A stretch of DNA of 64,000 bases from CAMEGH01 sp052103595 (GCA_052103595.1 JBQEKC010000001.1:575427-639426); one strand, 5' to 3'. Shown: positions 17,436-26,347, numbered from the stretch's first letter. A program made the numbers and translations. The notes: a model not told the origin generated them from the letters alone.

Positions 17436-18281
17436 TTATGCTTTTTTTCGGCGAGCATCAAACAATGCGCCCACCAATATAACTGTGGCACTTAGGTTAA
17501 ACCACATCATCAGTGCAATAATTCCCGCAAAAATACTGTACGACTGCGCAAATCCAGCGAAGTGCTGTAAGTACCAGAAAAATCCAGCTGTCACCACTAA
17601 CCAGGCTAAGGTTGCAAGTGTAGCGCCAGGTGTCGTAATAGTGCGTGCAACCTTTTCGCGATTTGCCCCGTACCGGAACAATCCCAAAATAGCAGCGTTA
17701 ATTACCACAAGCATCAGTGGCCATCGAAGAATCGAAAGAATTACCGCCAACCAGCCTGGCACATCCCAGTAGGTAAGCTGCCCATGCGACAGAAGCAGTA
17801 GCAAGCCCGCCACCGTGGCTGCCAAAAGAATCACGCCCATCGTAAGCGCAATACTGATTAGTCGTAGACGAACGATGTTGCGTGTTTCTTTCACGCTAAA
17901 TACTTCGTTCAGCGCCTTTGTCGTGTTTTGCATTGCCCCAGACGCACCAAATAGTGCAATTGCAATACCGACACCGGCCATTACTAGATTGCTCCCTTCG
18001 CCCGCTTGTCGGCTTAACACAATAGAAAGCATGCCGGTAATTTCTTCTGGCAGATAGGCACCAAGTCCATTCATCACCGTTTCTACCTGTGATGGTTCAA
18101 GCATAAACAGCGCAATTGCCATACCGGCTGCCACGCCAGGAAATATCGCAAGAAGCGTAAAGTAAGCGATCCCTGCCGCCATCACGCTGACATTCTTTTT
18201 GTCCATCGCTGCCGAAAAATCTAACAACGGCTTCAGCTTCTTCATCAGTTTTTTCTGAAATCGTTGTGCATTTTTCTTCAT
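17436..18281 (-). CDS. YihY/BrkB-family membrane protein
   Basis: The family signature near the N-terminus (AAGIAYFTLLAIFPGVAAG) and six hydrophobic helices mark a YihY/BrkB protein. The family was once called RNase BN in error; its molecular function is not settled. ATG 18281 or the in-frame ATG six bases upstream could be the start, and a TACAAT box lies just before both. It sits between the two corA genes. Confidence 0.85.
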   Translation of the reverse strand: MKKNAQRFQKKLMKKLKPLLDFSAAMDKKNVSVMAAGIAYFTLLAIFPGVAAGMAIALFMLEPSQVETVMNGLGAYLPEEITGMLSIVLSRQAGEGSNLVMAGVGIAIALFGASGAMQNTTKALNEVFSVKETRNIVRLRLISIALTMGVILLAATVAGLLLLLSHGQLTYWDVPGWLAVILSILRWPLMLVVINAAILGLFRYGANREKVARTITTPGATLATLAWLVVTAGFFWYLQHFAGFAQSYSIFAGIIALMMWFNLSATVILVGALFDARRKKA

Positions 18282-18324
18282 ATGCATTCTATTGTACTAT
18301 GGATGAGTTTGCCGGACAAAACGC

Positions 18325-19239
18325 TTATCGGCGGCGTAAAAAATAATAACTCAACAGCAGCGCAGCTAGCACTGTACCAATAATAATTTCCCAAAACATG
18401 TGTGGATTTTCGTCGCCCGGAATATCAACATTCATACCAAACAATCCCGCTACCATCGTAGGAATAGTGAGCGCCACGGTAATTACTGTAAGCAGTCGAA
18501 TCGTTTCGTTCAGGCGGGTATCCATCACGGCGCGGTAGCTATCGCGCACATTAGTAATGGTTCGCAGCAAACTGCGACAACGCGAAATCACCTGTTCAAT
18601 ATCGATCGAAAGGTCTTCGACCACATCGCGGTCATCTTCAAATAATTGCAAGACGCGGCCACTCAAGATTTTTTGCAGCGCGGTGTTGGTCGGATCGAGC
18701 GCGTCAAGATAATCGTTCAACCGGCGCTCGTAGTTTGTGAGCGTGGTGATGTCTTTACTAGTCAAGTTATGGAGGTCGCTGGTGGTCGCACGCATTTGCC
18801 GGTTAATAGAGGCCACTTGGGTTTGATATTGGCGCACTACTGCGTCCATCATCAGTACAAAAAACTTCGTACGCTGCGTAGTTGGCGCAAGTGTGCGGTC
18901 AATAAACGGTTGCCATAGTCGCCCCAAGTTGTCCCGGCTCACCGTAATAAGCTGTTTTTGCCCCAGCGCAAACAAGATTGGGGTAGTAAAGTCGTTAAAC
19001 TGATCATTGATATCAGGCAGGCGTGTAATAAAGTATGTCCAACCATCTTCCAGCTCAACACGCGGGACCTCGTGCGGGTCAAGTGCGTCCACTAGAATGT
19101 CCTCGTCGATGCCAAGCTTTAAGAGACGCTTTCTTTCATCGTCGTTTGGTTTTTCACAGCGCACCCAACTTCCCGGCTGAAGGTCGTCGCGTACTTTAAT
19201 GTCCGGCTTGTAGTGTGTTGATCGTAAATACGAGAGCAT
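18325..19239 (-). CDS. CorA-type divalent metal channel (second copy)
   Basis: The 304-residue protein has the CorA soluble domain, the long helix, and a GMN motif (GLFGMNVDIPGDENPH) between the two terminal helices. The start at 19239 follows AAAGG with good spacing; a GTG six bases upstream is the alternative. It is the first gene of the cluster, with yihY and the other corA downstream. Two CorA copies may differ in ion preference or gating, which cannot be read here. Confidence 0.9.
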   Translation of the reverse strand: MLSYLRSTHYKPDIKVRDDLQPGSWVRCEKPNDDERKRLLKLGIDEDILVDALDPHEVPRVELEDGWTYFITRLPDINDQFNDFTTPILFALGQKQLITVSRDNLGRLWQPFIDRTLAPTTQRTKFFVLMMDAVVRQYQTQVASINRQMRATTSDLHNLTSKDITTLTNYERRLNDYLDALDPTNTALQKILSGRVLQLFEDDRDVVEDLSIDIEQVISRCRSLLRTITNVRDSYRAVMDTRLNETIRLLTVITVALTIPTMVAGLFGMNVDIPGDENPHMFWEIIIGTVLAALLLSYYFLRRR

Positions 19240-19329
19240 AGCCACACCTTTCTTTTGTTCGCTTTTGTAGTAGATTTATGTATATTTTACAATAATTATT
19301 TGCAAGATGCAATATTTTTTGCAGGCGAA

Positions 19330-20277
19330 TTAGGCCTCGTTTGCTTCAAGATATTCACGCATCTTGAGCGCTGCCGTTGCACCATCACCAACAGCGCTGG
19401 CAATTTGCATGGTCGCACCACTACGAACATCACCCGCCACAAATACGCCCGGCATTGAAGTTTGCAGGTTTTCATCAGCAACGATCAAGCCAACTTCGTC
19501 GCGCGTAATGTCGCTTCCCTCGAGGAACGCTGTATTTGGGAGCAAGCCGATAAACACAAATACGCCGTCGGTTTCAATAATGCTACTTTCGCCTGATTCG
19601 CGGCTGGTAACTCGTACACCGGTCACTTTGTCGTTTTCGCTGACGATTTCATCGGTGGTAACTTGTGTATGAACGGTAATTTTATCGCTGACTTCTTCGA
19701 GCTTACGAAGCAGCACCTCGCTAGCGCGCAAATCACTGCGCACCAAAAGATCGATGTGGGTCGCAAAGCGGGTCAAGAAGAGTGCTTCTTGCACGCCACT
19801 ATTGCCGCCACCGACCACGACAAGGCGCTTACCATTATAAAAGGCTCCGTCACACGTTGCACAGTAGTGGACACCACGTGAATAGTATTCTTTTTCGCCA
19901 GGCACGCCAAGTTTTTTGTAGTCACTGCCGGTGGCAATAAGCACAGCTTTAGCGCGTACATCACCGCCATCTGTTGCTATAGAAACCGTCCCGTCGGCTG
20001 CTTTTTCAAGCTTTTGCACTTCACCAAACTCAATCGAAGCACCAAAACGTTCCGCCTGTTTGCGAAGCTCATCAGCCAACTTCATGCCAGGCAAGCCCTC
20101 TGCATAACCAGGGTAGTTGTCGACCCAATCAGTTGTGGCCGCCAAGCCGCCGATCACACCCTTTTCATAAAGGACGGTGTCGATTTCTTCGCGAGTAGTA
20201 TAAATTGCTGCAGTTAAGGCAGCTGGGCCGGCGCCGATCATGACAACGTCGTGGATTGGGGTTGCTTCTGTACTCAT
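19330..20277 (-). CDS. trxB: thioredoxin reductase
   Basis: TrxB passes electrons from NADPH through FAD to thioredoxin. The N-terminal FAD motif GAGPAALTAAIYT, the redox-active CATC in HYCATCDGAFY, the NADPH motif VVGGGNSGVQEA and the C-terminal GVFVAGDVRSG are all present. At 315 residues it has normal length. TATAGT (20284-20289) ends six bases before ATG 20277, so the mRNA is probably leaderless. Confidence 0.96.
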   Translation of the reverse strand: MSTEATPIHDVVMIGAGPAALTAAIYTTREEIDTVLYEKGVIGGLAATTDWVDNYPGYAEGLPGMKLADELRKQAERFGASIEFGEVQKLEKAADGTVSIATDGGDVRAKAVLIATGSDYKKLGVPGEKEYYSRGVHYCATCDGAFYNGKRLVVVGGGNSGVQEALFLTRFATHIDLLVRSDLRASEVLLRKLEEVSDKITVHTQVTTDEIVSENDKVTGVRVTSRESGESSIIETDGVFVFIGLLPNTAFLEGSDITRDEVGLIVADENLQTSMPGVFVAGDVRSGATMQIASAVGDGATAALKMREYLEANEA

Positions 20278-20313
20278 ATACTTACTATAACAGGTTGCGC
20301 TTTTGATTGACAG

Positions 20314-20856
20314 TTACGCCGCAGCCACAACTTCATTCACTGTTGCTGTAAGTTGTGTTTGCAATGACGCTTCGTCAAGCACCGTACCATCAAGCGCAAT
20401 ATCTTTTGTGAAGTACAAGTGGGTCGCAGTAGAAAGCGGCGTTGCTTCAAGTTTTTCAAGCAATGCCTGTAGCATAGCGGCAGCTTTTTCACCACCGCCC
20501 CAGCCGTAGCTCACAGTTGCCACTGGTTTTTTGCTCCATTCTTTATAGAGCCAGTCGAGTGCGTTCTTCTGCATAGCGCTCATCTGGTGATTATATTCAG
20601 GCACAAGCAGCACCACCGCGTTGCTTGCTGTAATGAGCCGCTGCCATTGTTGCACCTTGGCGTCTTCAATTGTAAACGATTCGTCCATAGGTGAAACTGG
20701 TGCATCAAAAAATGGCAGCTGTAGCTCACGTAGATTTGCTACCTGTACGCGCACATCGTCGTGCGTTTCAAGTAGTGCCTGCACTTTTGGTAGTAGCGTT
20801 TCGCCAACGTTATGCGGTCGCACGCTTCCTGTTACGATAGTAATCGTTTTTGTCAT
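20314..20856 (-). CDS. NADPH-dependent FMN reductase / flavodoxin-like quinone reductase
   Basis: The flavodoxin-like fold of the NADPH-dependent FMN reductase family is visible: an N-terminal phosphate-binding strand and loop (TIVTGSVRPHNVGETL) and the flavin-contacting VLLVPEYNHQMSAMQKNALDW. These enzymes reduce flavins, quinones or azo compounds. AAGGAGG precedes ATG 20856, and the gene follows an ArsR regulator by 12 bases, so it is probably the regulated target in a two-gene operon. Confidence 0.88.
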   Translation of the reverse strand: MTKTITIVTGSVRPHNVGETLLPKVQALLETHDDVRVQVANLRELQLPFFDAPVSPMDESFTIEDAKVQQWQRLITASNAVVLLVPEYNHQMSAMQKNALDWLYKEWSKKPVATVSYGWGGGEKAAAMLQALLEKLEATPLSTATHLYFTKDIALDGTVLDEASLQTQLTATVNEVVAAA

Positions 20857-20868
20857 AATATTCCCTCC

Positions 20869-21159
20869 TTATAACTTTTCAATAGCAATACCGTGTTTTT
20901 CGAGCAACGCTCGGTTGTACCGATACCGATTTTCCGTTCCACGCTTTTCGCTCAGCAAGATATGAGCATCAACCAATCGTTTAAAATGGTGGCTCATTGC
21001 TGGCTGCGACAACTCGGAACGGTGCGCACATGCGCCAACAATGTCACAGCTTGCGACAGCGTCTTTTGACTGCGCAATATCTTTCACAATGCCAAGTCGT
21101 ACGTCGTCAGCTAACGCTTTTAACAAAGCGACAGCTGTGGTATTTTTTACGGTAACCAT
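20869..21159 (-). CDS. ArsR-family winged-helix repressor
   Basis: This 96-residue protein has the ArsR winged-helix fold (ALLKALADDVRLGIVKDI, then the recognition region LSQPAMSHHFKRLVDA). Cysteines in VASCDIVGACAHR could sense oxidants or metals. TATAAT (21166-21171) ends six bases before ATG 21159. AT-rich repeats of the form TATATAATAA occur twice between this start and the divergent VIT gene and are a candidate operator. Cotranscription with an FMN/quinone reductase suggests redox-responsive autoregulation. Confidence 0.87.
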   Translation of the reverse strand: MVTVKNTTAVALLKALADDVRLGIVKDIAQSKDAVASCDIVGACAHRSELSQPAMSHHFKRLVDAHILLSEKRGTENRYRYNRALLEKHGIAIEKL

Positions 21160-21236
21160 ACTTTTATTATATAGAAACATTATTATATATCAATATGTGT
21201 GTCTTATTTTACAACAATAAGTGCTATACTACAGCC

Positions 21237-21773
21237 ATGAACAATTCACTTTTGCGCAGATATATTTCAGAGTTTGTGTACGGCGCAGTTGATGGGACCG
21301 TAACGACCTTTGCCGTCGTGGCAGCATCGGCGGGCGCGGGTATTTCTTCTGCCGTGATTCTTATTTTAGGGCTTGCAAACCTCATTGCTGATGGCTTTTC
21401 AATGGGCGCAAGTGCTTACTTGGCAGCCTCATCAGAAAACGAAGATTCTGCTCATCAAACTGCCCGCCGCGCTTCACCAAAAATTATCGGCGGGGCAACC
21501 TTTGGCGCATTTTTACTGGTCGGCAGCGTTCCCGTTTTACCCTATCTGATTGATGTCATTGGCGGGTTAGAACTTGCCGCATCCACGCTTTTTTACATTA
21601 GCGCAGGTGCGACTATCGTGGCATTTTTGGCGATTGGTTTTGTAAAGGGCAAGGTGAGCGAAAAGAATCCGTTCTCATCAGCAGGTATGACGCTGCTTCT
21701 TGGTGCTATTGCCGCTTCACTTGCCTATGTGGCCGGAAGTGTTTTGGCGCATTTGCTTGGAGTTGATTTGTAA
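21237..21773 (+). CDS. VIT1/CCC1-family Fe2+/Mn2+ transporter
   Basis: The motif GAVDGTVTTFAVVAASAGAG near the N-terminus, followed by LGLANLIADGFSMGASAYLA, is diagnostic of the VIT/CCC1 family. These proteins move ferrous iron or manganese out of the cytosol. The 178 residues give about five helices; the cytosolic metal-binding insert is short. TATACT (21225-21230) ends six bases before ATG 21237. The next gene starts on the last base of its stop codon. Confidence 0.9.
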   Translation: MNNSLLRRYISEFVYGAVDGTVTTFAVVAASAGAGISSAVILILGLANLIADGFSMGASAYLAASSENEDSAHQTARRASPKIIGGATFGAFLLVGSVPVLPYLIDVIGGLELAASTLFYISAGATIVAFLAIGFVKGKVSEKNPFSSAGMTLLLGAIAASLAYVAGSVLAHLLGVDL

Positions 21774-22228
21774 TGAGCGCCGCTACAGCCACACGAACAC
21801 TTCGAGCACTCAGCGCTTTCATCGGCCGCCGCACACTACGCGCAGCTGGAGGTATCGCACTTATCATCATGCTTCTTCTTTTTGCAGGCATCTGGCTGCT
21901 TGCAGCACAGGTAAGTGGCTGGTGGTGGATTCTTGCATTGCCACTTAGCGTAGCGAGCTTTGTACTTTTTGTACTCTATTCGTTGCTGCGATTTTTGCTA
22001 CTTCGACTGTATCCAAAACAATTCACAAAAGAACAAACGCACGCACTTAAGGGCTTCGTTGAAAAACTGACACAACTTAACGACGCTCGCGCCACTTCGC
22101 CTTTTATGTTCGTTACCGTAACGTTATGGGAACTCGTACGTTACCGAGAAATCCGCACACTACGCGCGCTTATCTCTAACTCCAGCTCGCTAAAGCCAGA
22201 TTTTGAACGTTTAACGCGCTTCTTTTAA
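21773..22228 (+). CDS. two-helix membrane protein of unknown function
   Basis: Translation is coupled to the VIT transporter through a TAATG overlap. Two membrane helices (about residues 27-47 and 51-75) are followed by a soluble basic C-terminal half of about 75 residues. The family is not recognised. Coupling suggests a role alongside the metal transporter. The gene overlaps the convergent metK by 18 bases. Confidence 0.7.
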   Translation: MSAATATRTLRALSAFIGRRTLRAAGGIALIIMLLLFAGIWLLAAQVSGWWWILALPLSVASFVLFVLYSLLRFLLLRLYPKQFTKEQTHALKGFVEKLTQLNDARATSPFMFVTVTLWELVRYREIRTLRALISNSSSLKPDFERLTRFF

Positions 22229-23239
22229 CGGCTTCTCCCACGAAAAATCAGTATGGCCAAAGTGTCCATACCGCGCTGTTTGCTCAAATTGCGGTTGCGT
22301 AAGAGTAAGTTTTGCAACGATACCGCGTGGCGACAAGTCGTAGCCTTCAATGACTTTCGTTTCGCCATCAACAATTGCCGTAGCCTGCACTGGCTGATCA
22401 TACCCAATCGCATACGCTAGATACACAAACACTTCATTCGCTTGAAATCTCGCCAAGTAATCCACGGCGATTTTGCGCGCCATATACGCCGCTGATCGAT
22501 CCACCTTGCTGGCATCTTTTCCACTAAAACAGCCGCCGCCAATGGGGATGCGTGGGCCGTAATTATCAACGACTAGTTTGCGTCCTGTCAGGCCGGTATC
22601 AGCATCAAAACCACCAACTTCCCAATCGCCCGCTGGATTAATATGCAGTGTTGGGTTAACGTTGCAATATTTGACAAAACACTTACTGACATACGTTTGC
22701 GTACGTGCCCATTCTTTGACGGCAGCTTCTAATTCAGCGTGTGGTGCGTGTTGAAAACTCGCTACGATTGCTTTTAGCTCGCCAGCCTTCAGCGTTACTT
22801 GGGTTTTGCCATCGTACGGCCATCGTTTATACAAATATTGATTGAGTGAACGCGCCAACACTACCTCTAATGGCAGCAGTTCTGGTGTTTCGTTAGTAGC
22901 ATAACCGACCATAATACCTTGGTCGCCAGCACCGCCTGCATCAACACCGTGAGCAATTTCTGGACTTTGCTGTACAAGTCGCACTTCTACTTCTACCTCG
23001 CCGGCAATGCGTTTTACAATTGGTTCAATGGCTATACGAGCGCTGCTCGTTACTTCGCCAACGACAAATACTTTGCCGTGCCCACCAGTTGCTTCAACAG
23101 CCACGCGTGCAGCTGGGTCTTCTTGTAAGTAGGCATCTAAAATCGCATCGCTGATTTGATCGCACAACTTGTCGGGATGTTTTGGTGAAACGCTTTCTGC
23201 CGTTCGTAATAATTGCTGGGTTGGGTGTGATATGCTCAT
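22211..23239 (-). CDS. metK: S-adenosylmethionine synthetase (compact)
   Basis: MetK makes SAM from methionine and ATP. The motifs ESVSPKHPDKLCDQISDAIL, GAGDQGIMVGYA, the P-loop-like GGGCFSGKDASKVDRSAAY (Cys in place of the usual Ala) and GHFGHTDFSWE near the end are all present. It is 342 residues, shorter than the usual 380-400. The frame is open further upstream, but that stretch is the SAM-I riboswitch; ATG 23239, preceded by GAAAGGT, is the real start. Expression is expected to fall when SAM is abundant. Confidence 0.96.
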   Translation of the reverse strand: MSISHPTQQLLRTAESVSPKHPDKLCDQISDAILDAYLQEDPAARVAVEATGGHGKVFVVGEVTSSARIAIEPIVKRIAGEVEVEVRLVQQSPEIAHGVDAGGAGDQGIMVGYATNETPELLPLEVVLARSLNQYLYKRWPYDGKTQVTLKAGELKAIVASFQHAPHAELEAAVKEWARTQTYVSKCFVKYCNVNPTLHINPAGDWEVGGFDADTGLTGRKLVVDNYGPRIPIGGGCFSGKDASKVDRSAAYMARKIAVDYLARFQANEVFVYLAYAIGYDQPVQATAIVDGETKVIEGYDLSPRGIVAKLTLTQPQFEQTARYGHFGHTDFSWEKPLKEAR

Positions 23240-23270
23240 GGCGTACCTTTCGTTTGTAGACACATCGTTC

Positions 23271-23300
23271 CAAATCAAAACCGCCTCGTATGGGCGGTTG
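23271..23300 (-). terminator. riboswitch-controlled terminator in the metK leader
   Basis: On the minus strand AACCGCC, a seven-base loop and GGCGGTT are followed by TTGATTT. It lies between the SAM-I aptamer and the metK start and is the likely expression platform that stops transcription when SAM is bound. Confidence 0.8.
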
Positions 23301-23318
23301 ATATAAGTTGTACACGAA

Positions 23319-23418
23319 CGTATCTTCCCCCAGTTGAGTAGGGCTGAAATTCGCACCTTGCCAATGGTAGGTTGCGAGTGGGTCATCGAGTCAGTTCTCT
23401 CACCACTTCTGGATATGC
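23319..23418 (-). ncRNA. SAM-I riboswitch upstream of metK
   Basis: The minus strand carries the S-box core in the right order: a P1 strand with TATC, the kink-turn region, ACTGACTCGATGA, then CACTCGCAACC, a P3 hairpin, AAGGTGCGAATTTC and the closing GAAGATA. The consensus pieces CTGGCCCGATGA, GCAACC and AAGGTGCTAATTCC align closely. It is followed by an intrinsic terminator and then metK, which fits a transcriptional OFF switch responding to SAM. Confidence 0.9.
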
Positions 23419-23431
23419 CGAATTGTTAACA

Positions 23432-23461
23432 ATTATAGTGTAGCACGGGGCAGTGTCCCAA
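23432..23461 (-). promoter_or_regulatory. promoter of the riboswitch-metK unit
   Basis: TTGGGA, an 18-base spacer and TATAAT (23432-23437) lie just upstream of the aptamer, placing the transcript start a few bases before P1. Confidence 0.65.
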
Positions 23462-23480
23462 GGCAAGGAGCTGTCGCTGA

Positions 23481-25091
23481 CTACTCAATTCCTGTCAAAA
23501 TCTTCTGGTCGTACAGCTGGCTGCGTTTTGAAAGTTCGGTATCAAGCGCATCTACCGATCCATACTGTTCAAGCAGCGTCTCTTTATTCTGGGCGAACAA
23601 ATTCGTTCCCATCCCCAGGCGATCGCCAGGGATATTGACGCCGAGCGCTGCGAGTGTCGTTGGATACATATCAAAAGCAGCAAATTGGCGCGGCCTTTTT
23701 TCAAGTAGCGGTGTAGCTGAATTAATAATTGCATTATAGGTAGTGCGCTGATATGACGGGGTTGTCACAAATTCATCATAGTATGATTGTTGCATTCCTA
23801 AATGATCACCCACGATTATAATTGTTGTCTCATCGGCAAACGGCTGAGACTGAACCCACGAGACAAACTCTGCCACTTGGGCCGAGCTACACGCGTACAC
23901 GTTATCGTACTGCCGTTGATACGTTGCTGGACAACTTGGGTCAAGATAGCCATCCACAAAATGTGTATCGACCGTTAGCATCGACAGATTAAATGGTTCG
24001 TCTTGCGCCGCCAAACGAGTTGCTTCTTCTTTTGCATACGAGAAGAGTTTTTTATCTTCATAGCCCCACCACACCTGGTAGTTATCTGGAATGCGACCAG
24101 TTTCTCGCGCTTTTTTATGATCAAGCACGTTGTAGCCACCATGCTGACCAAGTAGTTTATCACGGCCGCCAAATGTTTGCTCAGATCCCATAATAAACGA
24201 CTGGTTATACCCTTCGGCCGCTAGCACTTCACCGATGCCGTAAGTGCCTGGGAAGAACTGATTGAGCTTACCATAATCGTTACCGCCAACTCCCGTAAAG
24301 TTTGGCTTAATCGGCACACCTAAACTCTGGGCAGTCATTGACGCTGCTGTCCAAGTAGTGCCAACGACAGGCTGTGCGCCACCAAGCCCACTGAGACTGT
24401 GCGAGAATGATATATTTTCTTTATCGAGCGCGATCTTTTCAAGCTCGGGAATAAGTGACTGCTCTTTTTGCCCGCCAGCCTCAATCGATGCCAGCGTATT
24501 CTCCATTGATTCAAGATAAATAAACACCAAGTTCTGCTTCTTTTCAGGGAATGAAAGAGTAACGCTCTTTGGATCAACATAATGTTCTTCAAAAATCTGG
24601 CTTGATTCGCTCATACTGCGTAGATAGGCCGGCACTTGAAAACTCACCATCATAAACCACGTCGTGGCTCCAAGCACAATCAATGTATACACGAACTTTA
24701 TCCACCAAGGTATTTTTGATGGATTAAACGAAACTGTCTTGTTTTTTCCAAACAACGAAAGGTTAAAACGCAAAGAAATTTTGTTTCGATAAAAATCAAC
24801 CACTGGCAACAAGAAAAGAAAGAACATGATACAAAACAACATCAAATTGTCATATATCATACCTAAGACGTCAGCAGTGTTACCACCAGCGAATCCGTTA
24901 AAGAACAAGAAAAGCATTTCTTCAATTTGCGAATCGCCAAATTCTTTGCGTTTAAATACCGTTGCCGTGTAAATGAGGGCGCTCAATGCAAGTAAGACGT
25001 ACAGTAATAACGTTCTGGCAACTCGCCCAACACGAAACAGCCGTTTTGATGGCTGTTTTTCTACTTCGGTTGGCTTACTTTTTTTTGCCAT
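23481..25091 (-). CDS. LTA-synthase-type phosphoglycerol transferase / sulfatase-fold membrane enzyme
   Basis: Four to five N-terminal helices (to about residue 155) lead to an extracellular sulfatase-fold domain of about 360 residues. Catalytic landmarks are the metal ligand in YLESMENT, the threonine nucleophile in VGTTWTAASMTAQS, DTHFVDGY and the terminal metal site VGDHLGMQQ. LtaS-type enzymes transfer glycerol phosphate from phosphatidylglycerol to glycolipid anchors; MdoB-like relatives modify other glycans. The gene overlaps the upstream three-helix membrane protein gene by 17 bases, so the two are probably one operon. Confidence 0.88.
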   Translation of the reverse strand: MAKKSKPTEVEKQPSKRLFRVGRVARTLLLYVLLALSALIYTATVFKRKEFGDSQIEEMLFLFFNGFAGGNTADVLGMIYDNLMLFCIMFFLFLLPVVDFYRNKISLRFNLSLFGKNKTVSFNPSKIPWWIKFVYTLIVLGATTWFMMVSFQVPAYLRSMSESSQIFEEHYVDPKSVTLSFPEKKQNLVFIYLESMENTLASIEAGGQKEQSLIPELEKIALDKENISFSHSLSGLGGAQPVVGTTWTAASMTAQSLGVPIKPNFTGVGGNDYGKLNQFFPGTYGIGEVLAAEGYNQSFIMGSEQTFGGRDKLLGQHGGYNVLDHKKARETGRIPDNYQVWWGYEDKKLFSYAKEEATRLAAQDEPFNLSMLTVDTHFVDGYLDPSCPATYQRQYDNVYACSSAQVAEFVSWVQSQPFADETTIIIVGDHLGMQQSYYDEFVTTPSYQRTTYNAIINSATPLLEKRPRQFAAFDMYPTTLAALGVNIPGDRLGMGTNLFAQNKETLLEQYGSVDALDTELSKRSQLYDQKILTGIE

Positions 25092-25386
25092 TCGAATGAG
25101 AAACTTTTACCGACACCGTTGCTTCAGCCAAATTCACTACGAACGGAATAACTATTGATAGGCCAAGCGATAGCAGCAAATACTTAATGAAATAGCGTTC
25201 ATCAAACACGATGGCGTCATGCCCCGCCAAGTAAATAGTCGCTGCATACAAACATAGGTTAATCAAAATAACAAACAGTCCGTAGGTCATAACTAACGTT
25301 CGCGCAGGCAATGTATTGTAGTGTAAGTGGTTATAAAATTTGAGTGCTACCAACGATGGTGCAAGCAAAGCAATAATTTCTAACAT
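25075..25386 (-). CDS. three-helix membrane protein before the LTA-synthase-like gene
   Basis: This 103-residue protein has three hydrophobic helices (about 3-20, 30-53 and 68-90) and a basic tail. The family is not recognised. TATACT (25394-25399) lies seven bases before ATG 25386, so this is the promoter-proximal gene of the pair. The 17-base overlap with the phosphoglycerol-transferase gene suggests a partner or membrane subunit. Confidence 0.72.
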   Translation of the reverse strand: MLEIIALLAPSLVALKFYNHLHYNTLPARTLVMTYGLFVILINLCLYAATIYLAGHDAIVFDERYFIKYLLLSLGLSIVIPFVVNLAEATVSVKVSHSNGKKK

Positions 25387-25457
25387 ACCTGTTAGTATAA
25401 CACATCGATCGGATTATATAGTTTGACAGCGCCCCTGCGCCCCGTATACTGAACAGT

Positions 25458-25844
25458 ATGAATACACAACTTGAAGGGACAAAACTCGCCGATTTTACCC
25501 CATACGGCAAAACAAAAGTAGCAGCACTTGAAGTCATCGACACTGTTGTTGGTGATGGCGCAGAAGTGGCAGAAGGCGCCACGATCACCGCGCATTACAC
25601 CGGCGCCCTCTGCAAAGACGGTACCATCTTCCAAAGCAGCCACGACTTTGGCGATCCCGTTACCTTCCCGCTTAATCGCGTGATTGCTGGCTGGACCAAC
25701 GGTGTTCCTGGCATGAAAGCAGGTGGCACGCGCCGGCTTATTATTCCATCAGAAATGGCCTATGGATCAGTGCGCGCGGCAGCGAATATCCCACCAAATA
25801 GTGATTTAGTGTTTGATATTGAATTGGTTGAAATCGAGAGCTAG
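25458..25844 (+). CDS. FKBP-type peptidyl-prolyl isomerase
   Basis: The FKBP core is intact: ATITAHYTGALCKDGTIFQS, then VIAGWTNGVPGMKAGGTRRL, IPSEMAYG and NSDLVFDIELVEI. It catalyses cis-trans proline isomerisation. There is no signal peptide, so the enzyme is cytosolic. A TATACT box (25445-25450) ends seven bases before the ATG. The stop overlaps that of the convergent DUF2726 gene by four bases. Confidence 0.94.
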   Translation: MNTQLEGTKLADFTPYGKTKVAALEVIDTVVGDGAEVAEGATITAHYTGALCKDGTIFQSSHDFGDPVTFPLNRVIAGWTNGVPGMKAGGTRRLIIPSEMAYGSVRAAANIPPNSDLVFDIELVEIES

Positions 25845-26347
25845 GTTCGCTTCACTGCCTCAAAAGCACGTACGATATCATCGTCACTCATCGTTCGGAC
25901 ATTGCGAAATCGAACCAATGGCAGATTAATTTCTTGCAATATTTCATTCTTTATACGATCCACTACGCGGGCTTTTTGCGTATCGTGCGTCCGGTCGTCA
26001 AGTTCAACAGCATATACCGCATCAAGCGTTTCTGGATCCGCCAACACATAGTCAACCGATCGACGATTAATCCGCTGAAATCCAGCTTTATAATATTTCC
26101 CTTTCGTCTTATTGTGTGCAAGTGACGACAAATGAACTTGCGGAAAGATGATATACTTTTCACGAACAATACGTTGCAGGCGTCGATAGAATTCTTTCTC
26201 CGCATCTGTCATAATTCCCTTTTTTCGCGAATAACTGTACAAACGAGCTGGGCCGCCTCGTTTCGGTTGAAACAGCTTGCTAATAGCTGCGCTCACTAAA
26301 ATAATTGCCGCAACTACGCCAAGAAAGAACAGCAGACTGCTGTCCAT
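25841..26347 (-). CDS. DUF2726-type protein with N-terminal membrane anchor
   Basis: One N-terminal helix (about 5-25) is followed by a DUF2726-like domain: MTDAEKEFYRRLQRIV, then VDYVLADPETLDAVYAVELD and DRTHDTQKARVVDRIK. The D...ELDD...K arrangement resembles a PD-(D/E)XK nuclease fold, as suggested for this family. The function is unproven. It starts on the last base of the DUF2130 stop codon (TAATG), so the two proteins are made together. Confidence 0.8.
   Translation of the reverse strand: MDSSLLFFLGVVAAIILVSAAISKLFQPKRGGPARLYSYSRKKGIMTDAEKEFYRRLQRIVREKYIIFPQVHLSSLAHNKTKGKYYKAGFQRINRRSVDYVLADPETLDAVYAVELDDRTHDTQKARVVDRIKNEILQEINLPLVRFRNVRTMSDDDIVRAFEAVKRT

Noticed and set aside
23240..23386. 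N-terminal extension of metK through 49 extra codons
   Set aside because: The stretch is the SAM-I aptamer and terminator; the true MetK start motif begins at 23239 after a ribosome site.
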